Source: Pseudomonadota bacterium (lineage in GTDB: Bacteria; Pseudomonadota; Alphaproteobacteria; Acetobacterales; Acetobacteraceae). Taken from it: DNA of 8,479 bases. Under the pieces are notes generated by a model that searched no databases, was not told the DNA's origin, and saw only the letters and a list, made by a program, of their open reading frames with translations. The translations under genes were made by a program, and so were the position numbers. Below are positions 1 through 5,574 of the stretch, piece by piece (the stretch's first letter is position 1; every line of letters begins with the position of its first letter). The stretch is from the NCBI GenBank assembly GCA_021841985.1, contig JAKCCP010000002.1, forward strand, positions 1-8,479, in the 5' to 3' direction.

Positions 1-134
1 ATCTCTGGCTCGGGGCGATCTTCGATCCCGAGATGACGGCGCTGGAGAGGCTCCTCGGGCGCGAGCTTCCCGAATTGCGTCGCACCTGGCTGGCGCAGCC
101 CACCGCGGAGGTCATCACTGCCAATGCAGGATGA
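1..134 (+). CDS. C-terminal fragment of an upstream gene, possibly a sulfotransferase-family protein (5' end outside window)
   Basis: An open frame enters from the left edge (first full codon at position 3) and ends at the TGA at 132-134, leaving about 43 codons. The visible segment contains a stretch reading IFDPEMTALERLLGREL and then a Trp (RTW). This resembles the conserved C-terminal end of many sulfotransferase-domain proteins, where a P-x-x-x-x-L-x-x-LLGRDL-like segment precedes a Trp. That resemblance is short and is my only basis for a product. The frame overlaps the start of the next gene by 11 bases (124-134), which supports it being a real gene read in the same transcript. It could be any enzyme with a similar helical C-terminus. 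I am fairly confident it is coding and unsure of its function. Confidence 0.5.
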   Translation, partial: LWLGAIFDPEMTALERLLGRELPELRRTWLAQPTAEVITANAG

Positions 135-1149
135 CCGGCCGCCCCTTCGCCTCGCGGGGTTGGGGGAAAAGCCGGGGCGTTCGGGCGGCGGGCGCGCGGC
201 CTGGCACGCGCGACCGCTCTCGCGCACCCTGCTCGCTTATGCGGCTGCACTCGTCATACTCGGGCTGGTCGCCCATACCGTGTCCCTGAGCGGTTTGCGG
301 GCGGCGTCGGCGCAGGCGCGGCCAAGCCTGTTCCTGAGCGCTTGCCTGGTCGCGGCGCTGGGCTGGCTCATCGGCGATGCTTTCTTGTTCTCCCGCCTGT
401 TCAGCTATTTCCGTGCCCCCGTCGGCTTCGCCGAGATGCTGCCGGCCAACGCCATGCATGAATTCCTGCAATTGCTCGACACGGTGGCCGCAGGCCTCGC
501 CATCGTCGGCTTCGTGCATCGGCGAAGCGGCCTGCCGTTCCTCGCCGCCGGTGCGACGATGCTGCTTCAGGGTGTTGTCGATTTTCAGGTGATCGCCTGG
601 GGAGCCTTGCTCGCGGTGCCGCGCGCGAGCGGCATGGCCGCGGATCTCGCATGGTATTATCCCGCTCTGGTAATAGCCTGCACCTGGATTTTCGCTGCAT
701 GGTGGATAGTTGGACGGCCGCACACCCGGCTCGGCGCCTGGCTGCGCCAGCGCCCCACGCTACAAGCCTTCCGCATGGCACGCCCAAGCCATTATCTCAG
801 GCTGTCGCTGATCCGCGCGCTGATCTACGCCAGCCAGGGCGTGGCGCTCTATGGCGAACTCCGGGCTTTCAACATCCCCGCGCCGCTGCGCGACGTGTTC
901 GCCCTTGAGGCGGCGATCCTGCTGCTTGGCGCGCTGCCCATCGCGCCCGCCGGCCTCGGTGTGCGGCAGGTTTTGACAGTGACGCTGCTGCGGGCCTTCG
1001 CCCCCCGAGCAACCCTGCTGGCTGCCGCGTTGGCCCATTCCGCCGTGATGATCGTCTTCAGGATGCTCATGGGCCTGCTGTTCGCCGGCCGCTTCGCGCG
1101 ATTGCTGGCCGAGCCGCGCGCGGGCGGCGCCGTTCTCCACCAAGCGTGA
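124..1149 (+). CDS. Polytopic membrane protein, UPF0104 / lysylphosphatidylglycerol synthase TM-like (flippase-like) family
   Basis: This 341-residue protein has a basic, Gly/Arg-rich cytoplasmic N-terminus of about 34 residues. Hydrophobic segments follow at roughly residues 36-56, 68-90, 118-132, 138-164, 177-197, 226-246, 258-278 and 298-322. The best family marker is LPIAPAGLGVRQ at 271-282, which matches the LP-x-x-PGGLGVRE-type motif near the C-terminus of UPF0104 / MprF-type flippase-like domains. Known relatives move or modify lipids at the cytoplasmic membrane (the MprF flippase domain), and HpnL of hopanoid clusters belongs to the same broad superfamily. No MprF synthase domain is attached, so a flippase-like role is inferred and the substrate is unknown. 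The ATG at 124 overlaps the upstream stop by 11 bases and the gene's own TGA overlaps the next GTG start, so it is probably translationally coupled on both sides. I see no clear Shine-Dalgarno of its own. Confidence 0.8.
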   Translation: MQDDRPPLRLAGLGEKPGRSGGGRAAWHARPLSRTLLAYAAALVILGLVAHTVSLSGLRAASAQARPSLFLSACLVAALGWLIGDAFLFSRLFSYFRAPVGFAEMLPANAMHEFLQLLDTVAAGLAIVGFVHRRSGLPFLAAGATMLLQGVVDFQVIAWGALLAVPRASGMAADLAWYYPALVIACTWIFAAWWIVGRPHTRLGAWLRQRPTLQAFRMARPSHYLRLSLIRALIYASQGVALYGELRAFNIPAPLRDVFALEAAILLLGALPIAPAGLGVRQVLTVTLLRAFAPRATLLAAALAHSAVMIVFRMLMGLLFAGRFARLLAEPRAGGAVLHQA

Positions 1150-2789
1150 GCGCCGCGCGCGTCCTCCTTGCGTGGTGCCGCGGGCTTCTGCCCCTTCTGT
1201 TGCTGGCGGGCTGCGCTACCGACGGGGCACAGCAGCGCGCCGCGGAGCCGCTTTTCCTCCCCGAGTACGGCGCCGGTGAGCACGGCCGCAAGACCTGGTT
1301 CGATCGCGTCGTCGAAACCAATCCGGGCGGCATCCATGTCGCGGTCTCGCCCGAATTCGAGCGCGCGCCGCCACGCCGGATTGCCGTGCTGCCGTTCGTC
1401 GATCGCGGCAGCGGCAATTACGTGCTGGACAAGGTGGCGCTCACCGAGCGCAATGCCGCGCAGCTGACGGATTGGCGCTGGACCGATGCGAATCGCCTGC
1501 GCCGGGTGATCGATGGCTTCCTGAGCGCCAGGGAATTCATCACCGTGCCGGTGCCGGAGGTGGATGCGGTGCTCGCGCGCCACGGCATCGATGATGACGC
1601 CAAGCTCAGCCGCGTCCCGCCGCAGACCCTCGCGCGCTGGCTCGGCGTCGATGCGGTGGTGTATGGCGAGGTCGAGCACTACGAGGTCTATTACCTTTTT
1701 CTGATGGCGGGCTGGGAGGTCACGCTCAAGATCGCCATCGCCTCGGGCGGCACCGGCGCTACGACGCTCGAAGAAGAAGGGACGGAATACAAGATCGAAG
1801 TGCGCCCGGCCGAGGCGGGGCGGGATATCGCGATCAACTCATTGCTTGATAGCACCGATCTCCGCGATGTCGATCTGCGGCGCGACGAGGAAGAAGTCAG
1901 CCGGGAGTTGATCCTCAGAATTCCGCACGCAGGCACGCCAGCCGCCACGGCCACGACATCGCCCCCGCTTGCGCCGCCATCCGACGGGCCGGTGCCGATA
2001 GCCCGCAAAACCGGCTACGGCGCGCCAGAAGAGCCGCGTGAGGTTTTTTTTCTGCCCGAGCAGGATCTGGCCGATCACGGGCGGAAATCCTTTCTCGATC
2101 GCCTCATCGAAACCGACCCGGAAAGCTTCACGCCGCACATCGCGCCCGATTATTGCGCGAGAGCGCCGCATCGCGTCGCCGTGCTCCCCTTCGCCTATGA
2201 GGGCAGTGGCAACCTCATCATCGACGGCCTGCCGGTGACACTGCGCGGCGAGAACACCCGCGCGCGCTGGCGCTGGACCTATGCCAATCGCATGCGCGAA
2301 ACCTTCGCCGCCTTTCTCGCGCAACGCGAATTCTCCTTGGTGCCGCTGCCGGAGATCGACACAATCCTTGCCGCCCATGGGATCGTGACCCGGGGCGCGC
2401 TCGAATCCATCCCCGCCGATGAGCTTGGCGCGTGGCTCGGCGCCGATACCCTGATCGCGGGAGATGTCACCTCCTATCAGGGACTTTACGCATTTCTCGT
2501 CGCTGGCTGGAGAGTGGGGCTGCAAATGAACATGCTGGCCACCGCCGCCGGCAATGACGATCATCTCATGAGCATCTCCGGCGGGCGCTATGCGGTCGCG
2601 GTTCAGCTCGCGCTGGTGCCGATCGATCTTTATATCGATTCCGGGCTGAGCGTGCTCAAGCTGCGTGATGTGCGGTTGCGCCGCGCCGAGGAGGAGGTGG
2701 CGCGTGAGATCGTGCTGCGCATCCCACGCTGCCCGTCGCCGTCCCCGCCCCCCGCGCCGGCGCCTCTCGCGGGCCTTTCCGCTGACTGA
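1146..2789 (+). CDS. Putative lipoprotein with two tandem GNA1162/DUF799-like domains
   Basis: This 547-residue protein begins at GTG 1146, overlapping the upstream TGA (GTGA, 4 bases). The N-terminus is a lipoprotein signal peptide: a basic start, a hydrophobic core and the lipobox LLAGC with the lipidated Cys at residue 23. Residues about 36-260 and 301-527 are two copies of one domain. Landmarks recur at a constant offset of 265 residues: FLPE at 37/302, HGRK at 46/311, VLPF in a beta-strand near 81/346, GSGN at 88/353, WRWT-x-ANR at 110/375 and EEEV near 248/515. The order (VLPF-like strand, VP-x-x-x-VD helix, P-x-x-L-x-x-x-LG-x-DA segment) resembles the GNA1162 / DUF799 lipoproteins, whose cellular role is not well defined to me. 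Those are normally single-domain, so the duplication is unusual. The linker (261-298) and the C-terminal tail are Pro/Ala-rich. It is probably membrane-anchored and periplasmic. Family assignment is moderate; the lipoprotein call and internal duplication are strong. Confidence 0.8.
   Translation: MSAARVLLAWCRGLLPLLLLAGCATDGAQQRAAEPLFLPEYGAGEHGRKTWFDRVVETNPGGIHVAVSPEFERAPPRRIAVLPFVDRGSGNYVLDKVALTERNAAQLTDWRWTDANRLRRVIDGFLSAREFITVPVPEVDAVLARHGIDDDAKLSRVPPQTLARWLGVDAVVYGEVEHYEVYYLFLMAGWEVTLKIAIASGGTGATTLEEEGTEYKIEVRPAEAGRDIAINSLLDSTDLRDVDLRRDEEEVSRELILRIPHAGTPAATATTSPPLAPPSDGPVPIARKTGYGAPEEPREVFFLPEQDLADHGRKSFLDRLIETDPESFTPHIAPDYCARAPHRVAVLPFAYEGSGNLIIDGLPVTLRGENTRARWRWTYANRMRETFAAFLAQREFSLVPLPEIDTILAAHGIVTRGALESIPADELGAWLGADTLIAGDVTSYQGLYAFLVAGWRVGLQMNMLATAAGNDDHLMSISGGRYAVAVQLALVPIDLYIDSGLSVLKLRDVRLRRAEEEVAREIVLRIPRCPSPSPPPAPAPLAGLSAD
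1251..2726 (+). repeat. Protein-level tandem duplication inside the lipoprotein gene (two units, about 680 bases each)
   Basis: Unit 1 spans roughly 1251-1925 and unit 2 roughly 2046-2726, separated by a Pro-rich linker. The copies align almost without gaps over their first 150 residues, with shared blocks FLPE, HGRK, VLPF, GSGN, WRWT-x-ANR, AREF/QREF, VP-x-PE-x-D, HGI, AWLG/RWLG, MAGW/VAGW and RDV-x-LRR-x-EEEV. At the DNA level they have clearly diverged, so this is an old duplication maintained by selection, not a recent repeat or assembly artefact. Confidence 0.85.
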
Positions 2790-2852
2790 TTTTTCACGAG
2801 AGGCAAAAAACCTGATCCGTCCGCGTTCGAAGTGGAGTTCGGCCCGCCGGCC

Positions 2853-3461
2853 TTATCCCTGTTTCTGGTTCGCCAAGATCCGCCGCATGGCGTCGATCAA
2901 CGCCTGAACGCTGTTGCCATTGTGCTGGAGATAGCTTGCGTAGTCGCTGCGCTGAGTGAGGCGAAGGCTGACGCCTTCCACCACCAAATCCTCGATCTTC
3001 GGACCGCCGCCGGTCATTGAGATTACCCATTCGACATCGGCGTCGGGGTTGTTGGGGCGCGAGATCGTGGTGCTCACCCAGGTCAGATCATCATGCGGCG
3101 TGGTGCGGCCGAGGACGTAGTGGACGCCTTTATATTCGCCGAGATGGCCGGCGATGCTGTTCAACAGAACCTGATGAAACAGAGCGACATAATCCTGCTG
3201 TTGCTGCGGGGTGGCGAGGCGCCAGAAGCGGCCCAGGCAGAAGCGCGCGATACCGTCCACATCCACCGCGCGATCGACGATCCGCTGCAGTTGCGCGCGC
3301 TTTTCAGCAAACCCACCGGGGCCGTTGATCACGTTCACCAGTTGATCGCCGACATCACGGACGAATTCCCGGGGATCGGCCGCGCGCGCGGCGGAAACGC
3401 GAGGCAGGACAAACATTACCGCAAGTGCGGCGAGGGCCGGAAATTGGCGTCTACTCCACAT
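2853..3461 (-). CDS. mlaC: MlaC/Ttg2D-family periplasmic phospholipid-binding protein
   Basis: This 202-residue protein belongs to the MlaC (Ttg2D, toluene-tolerance) family, which shuttles phospholipid across the periplasm between the outer-membrane MlaA complex and inner-membrane MlaFED. The family C-terminal signature is clear: KIEDLVVEGVSLRLTQRSDY (155-174) followed by GNSVQALID (182-190). An RF-x-LGRFWR segment at 73-81 matches the FVLGRYWR-like block of the family. The start at 3461 is chosen because AGAGAGGG lies at 3473-3466, close to the ATG, and because the protein then opens with a signal peptide (residues 1-28, likely cleavage after ARA). The signal contains SRRQF at 3-7, like a Tat motif. 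A longer frame from ATG 3557 would add 32 charged residues before the signal peptide and overlap mlaA, so it is unlikely. It lies 62 bases after mlaA in the same direction. HpnM of hopanoid loci belongs to the same family and is the main alternative. Confidence 0.88.
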   Translation of the reverse strand: MWSRRQFPALAALAVMFVLPRVSAARAADPREFVRDVGDQLVNVINGPGGFAEKRAQLQRIVDRAVDVDGIARFCLGRFWRLATPQQQQDYVALFHQVLLNSIAGHLGEYKGVHYVLGRTTPHDDLTWVSTTISRPNNPDADVEWVISMTGGGPKIEDLVVEGVSLRLTQRSDYASYLQHNGNSVQALIDAMRRILANQKQG

Positions 3462-3475
3462 AGTTCCCTCTCTTT
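3462..3475 (-). promoter_or_regulatory. Ribosome binding site of mlaC (decides the start)
   Basis: Read on the minus strand, AGAGAGGG ends five bases before the ATG at 3461. It is the only good Shine-Dalgarno near the 5' end of this frame and favours 3461 over the upstream ATG at 3557. Confidence 0.65.
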
Positions 3476-3523
3476 CTCGGGAAAGCAGGCGATCAACTGG
3501 CGCAGCGGGGCGCCGCTCTCGCC

Positions 3524-4315
3524 TCACTCGGATTGCGTCGTGGGCGCCGGGAACCAAGCCGGGACGGTCGCGCGCTGGTCGTTGCGGATCGCCTCCAACT
3601 GGCTCTGGCGGTGCTGGCGATAGAGGCTACGGATGGTGGCATAGGGATCAAGCGCGGTTTTCTGCACCTGATCAAGCGAGTCGAGCACGCGTTCGCGGGT
3701 ATCGATCGCAACCATGGCATAATAGGACCATTCGAGGGCATAGACCGTGGTGCCATTGCCGATCCAGGTAAACGGCCAATCGACGACATCGACACCGTAG
3801 CCGGCGAGATCGCGCGGATCGGAGGGGCCGAGGATTGGCACGTAGAGGTAGGGCCCCTCGGGCACGCCGTAAAGTGCCAGCGTCAGGCCGAAATCGGCAT
3901 CGTGATTGACATAGCCCCAATGCTTCGCGACATCGAAGAGCCCGCCCACGCCCAGGGTTGAGTTGATGATAAAGCGCATGAAAGTATCGCCGGCGCGGCG
4001 CGGCTTGCCCTCGGCGACGTCGTTGAAGAACACGGTGGGGTAGGCAAGGTTGAGGAGGGCGTTGTGGATGCTCTCGCGCGCGGCCTCGGGCACGGCGTAG
4101 CGGTAGGCTTCGGCGGCGGGCTTCAGCGTCACCGCGTCAAGCCCGTTATTGATTTTGTACATGACGCGGTTGGTTGGCTCCAACGGATCGTTGGTCTGTT
4201 TGTAATCGGCCACCGCGTCCTTGTCGCTGGCCGGAGGGCGCGGGGCACAGCCGGTGAGTGCCATGAGGCAGGCAAGCGGGACCAGTAGCGAAAGCAAGGG
4301 GTTCGGGCGGGGCAT
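3524..4315 (-). CDS. mlaA: MlaA/VacJ outer-membrane lipoprotein, phospholipid transport
   Basis: This 263-residue lipoprotein has a signal peptide ending in the lipobox LTGC with the lipidated Cys at residue 23. MlaA sits in the outer membrane and removes mislocalised phospholipid from the outer leaflet, passing it to MlaC. Family signatures are well preserved: NDPLEPTNRVMYKIN at 42-56, RFIINSTLGVGGLFDVA at 114-130, and the segment from 141 to 167 with DFG, GVPEGPY and P-x-LGPS-x-PRD. LDPYATIRSLY at 222-232 is the typical C-terminal end of the domain. Length fits the family, with a Pro-rich tail of about 15 residues. The start is supported by GAGGAAG at 4326-4320, just before the ATG. It heads a two-gene unit with mlaC. 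The genes for MlaF, MlaE, MlaD and MlaB are not nearby, as is common where the Mla genes are split between loci. Divergent from metF. Confidence 0.93.
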   Translation of the reverse strand: MPRPNPLLSLLVPLACLMALTGCAPRPPASDKDAVADYKQTNDPLEPTNRVMYKINNGLDAVTLKPAAEAYRYAVPEAARESIHNALLNLAYPTVFFNDVAEGKPRRAGDTFMRFIINSTLGVGGLFDVAKHWGYVNHDADFGLTLALYGVPEGPYLYVPILGPSDPRDLAGYGVDVVDWPFTWIGNGTTVYALEWSYYAMVAIDTRERVLDSLDQVQKTALDPYATIRSLYRQHRQSQLEAIRNDQRATVPAWFPAPTTQSE

Positions 4316-4428
4316 GCGGCTTCCTCGCGGTAGATGACGGACAAGGCACCGGTCGCCTCTCGCAACCGAGGGGGCCGAGACCGAGCGGGGTGAACCTGCA
4401 ATAAAGGAACAAATGAGCCGCCGTAAAG

Positions 4429-4444
4429 CTCCCGCGTTCGGGAG
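4429..4444. other. Perfect 6-bp GC-rich stem-loop in the mlaA-metF intergenic region
   Basis: CTCCCG at 4429-4434 pairs exactly with CGGGAG at 4439-4444 around a 4-base loop (CGTT on the plus strand, AACG on the minus). No T-run follows on either strand, so it does not look like an intrinsic terminator. It could be a leader RNA structure or a protein-binding site. It lies upstream of the candidate -10 for metF, so as a leader element it would more likely belong to the mlaA side. Confidence 0.45.
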
Positions 4445-4466
4445 GCAGGCTTGCGAGGCATGGGAA

Positions 4467-4490
4467 TATAGTGAAAAACGAGTAATCGTT
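4467..4490 (+). promoter_or_regulatory. Candidate metF promoter -10 (TATAGT) with adjacent operator-like inverted repeat
   Basis: TATAGT at 4467-4472 matches the sigma-70 -10 consensus at five of six positions, but I find no good -35 at the expected spacing. Four bases downstream, AACGA at 4477-4481 and TCGTT at 4486-4490 form a perfect inverted repeat separated by GTAA. A dimeric repressor bound here would cover the likely start site of the metF transcript. Regulation of metF by a dedicated repressor is plausible biologically, but no regulator gene is present here and the site could be chance. Confidence 0.3.
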
Positions 4491-4551
4491 CCGGCGGTCT
4501 CGCTGTCTCCGACGATGTTCCGCCCTCGCCCAGATCGGGAGAGCCTATTCC

Positions 4552-5574
4552 ATGTGCGCCGCCGCCCTGCCGCCCGCCTCCAGGCTTTCGACTGGTTCCC
4601 CGGATGCCACGCTGGAGCGCTGGCTGACCGGTCCGCGCGTCGCCGGGCTGCCGGCGCGCGATCGCGAAGCGCCGCCGCCCCAGCTTTCCTTCGAATTTTT
4701 TCCCCCGCGCAACGCCGCGCTAGAGGCCCAGCTCTGGGCCTGCATCCGCCGCCTGGAAGTGCTGGCGCCGCGCTTCGTCTCGGTCACCTATGGCGCCGGC
4801 GGCAGCACCCAGAGCCGCACCCATGCAACCGTTGCGCGCATCGTGCGCGAAACCCGCCTCGTGCCGGCCGCCCATCTCACCTGCATCGGGGCCTCGCGCC
4901 AGGAAGTGGACGCCATCGCCCAGCAATACTGGGAAGCCGGCGTGCGCCATATCGTGGCCCTTCGCGGCGATCCGCCGCCGGGAGAAGCCTATACGCCGCA
5001 TCCCGAGGGCTACGCCTACGCCGCCGATCTGGTTGCCGGGCTCAGGCGGGTGGCTCCCTTCGAGATCTCGGTCGCGGCCTATCCCGAGACCCATCCGGCG
5101 GCGCTGAGCCCCGAGGCCGATCTCGATAATTTGAAGCGCAAGCTCGACGCCGGGGCGAGCCGCGCCATCACCCAGTATTTCTTCGAGACCACGACCTATC
5201 TCCGCTTCCTCGACCGCGCGCTCGCCGCCGGTATTACCGCCTCCATCGTTCCCGGCATCATGCCGGTCTCGAACTACGCCCAGGCGGCGCGCTTCAGCGC
5301 GCTCTGCGGCGCCAGCGTGCCTGCCTGGCTCGGCCATCTCTTCGCCGGCACCGAGGGCGACCCGGAGCTTCGCCGCATGGTCGGCGTCGTGATCGCGGCC
5401 GAGCAGGTACGGCTGCTCCAGGCCAATGGCGTCGATGAATTTCATTTTTATACGCTGAACCGCCCCGATCTCACCTATGCCATCGCCCATATCCTTGGCG
5501 TCAGGCCGCCAGCGGGGGAGGGGGGGCTCGCATCATCAGCCGGCGATAGAGCGGGCGCAGCAGAAACGGACTGA
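4552..5574 (+). CDS. metF: 5,10-methylenetetrahydrofolate reductase (MetF)
   Basis: This 340-residue enzyme reduces 5,10-methylenetetrahydrofolate to 5-methyltetrahydrofolate with FAD and NAD(P)H, supplying the methyl group for methionine synthesis. It is a soluble TIM-barrel protein. Recognisable blocks are LSFEFFPPRN at 45-54 (Glu48 corresponds to catalytic Glu28 of E. coli MetF), FVSVTYGAGG at 75-84, AAHLTC at 106-111, RHIVALRGDPP at 132-142 (Asp140 is the FAD/folate-site Asp), NLKRKLDAGASRAITQYFF at 193-211, PGIMPVSN at 234-241 and EFHFYTLNR at 296-304. The start at 4552 follows GGGAG at 4537-4541, and no other ATG, GTG or TTG lies in frame before the catalytic domain. It therefore carries about 20 more N-terminal residues than E. 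coli MetF. The domain ends near GVRPP (316-320). The last 20 residues are encoded antisense to the 3' end of the convergent gene. Confidence 0.96.
   Translation: MCAAALPPASRLSTGSPDATLERWLTGPRVAGLPARDREAPPPQLSFEFFPPRNAALEAQLWACIRRLEVLAPRFVSVTYGAGGSTQSRTHATVARIVRETRLVPAAHLTCIGASRQEVDAIAQQYWEAGVRHIVALRGDPPPGEAYTPHPEGYAYAADLVAGLRRVAPFEISVAAYPETHPAALSPEADLDNLKRKLDAGASRAITQYFFETTTYLRFLDRALAAGITASIVPGIMPVSNYAQAARFSALCGASVPAWLGHLFAGTEGDPELRRMVGVVIAAEQVRLLQANGVDEFHFYTLNRPDLTYAIAHILGVRPPAGEGGLASSAGDRAGAAETD
5501..5574. other. Convergent 3' overlap of metF and the BASS-like gene
   Basis: The stop of the minus-strand gene is at 5503-5501 and the metF TGA is at 5572-5574, so 74 bases are coding on both strands. 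No terminator hairpin with a T-run is visible at either gene end. The MetF residues encoded here lie after the conserved domain, and on the other strand the region encodes the last cytoplasmic-looking tail of the transporter, ending in APPPPLAA. Confidence 0.8.

Larger units (their letters stand above)
4316..4551. other. Divergent intergenic region between mlaA and metF
   Basis: This is the longest non-coding stretch in the window (236 bases), holding the 5' leaders of both divergent genes. It is more AT-rich around 4400-4490 than its surroundings. It contains a perfect hairpin (4429-4444), a TATAGT hexamer (4467-4472) and a 14-base inverted repeat (4477-4490), listed separately. The mlaA Shine-Dalgarno is at 4320-4326 on the minus strand. 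I see no convincing -35/-10 pair for mlaA. A weak candidate on the minus strand is TTTACG followed 18 bases later by TATTGC, upstream of the leader. Confidence 0.6.

Noticed and set aside
124..1149. HpnL (hopanoid-associated) identity for the membrane protein
   Set aside because: HpnL shares the broad superfamily, but no hopanoid biosynthesis gene is adjacent and I do not recognise HpnL-specific blocks, so only the general family is called.
849..2564. Long minus-strand frames at 849-1679 and 1839-2564
   Set aside because: Antisense to the flippase-like and lipoprotein genes, with low-complexity His/Arg/Gly-rich translations and no signal peptide, motif or ribosome binding site.
2769..2794. 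Possible intrinsic terminator of the lipoprotein gene
   Set aside because: The stem is only four base pairs (GCGG/CCGC) inside the coding region, and the T-run begins seven bases after it, so it does not meet the usual pattern.
3472..3517. Two small hairpins in the mlaA-mlaC gap (3472-3485 and 3504-3517)
   Set aside because: Each has only a five-base stem, and such pairings are expected by chance in GC-rich DNA. No T-run or known attenuator feature accompanies them.
3462..3557. Longer mlaC start at ATG 3557
   Set aside because: It would put 32 charged residues before an evident signal peptide and overlap the mlaA end, whereas the ATG at 3461 has a good Shine-Dalgarno.
4391..4470. SAM-II or SAH riboswitch upstream of metF
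   Set aside because: A few words look similar (GTAAAGC, GGCTTGC), but I cannot fit the pseudoknot order of SAM-II or the conserved core of the SAH riboswitch. A covariance-model search would decide.
4413..5129. Plus-strand frame of 238 codons starting in the mlaA-metF gap
   Set aside because: Most of it overlaps metF in another frame and its product is Arg/Pro/Ala-rich without motifs. The metF frame has unmistakable family signatures.
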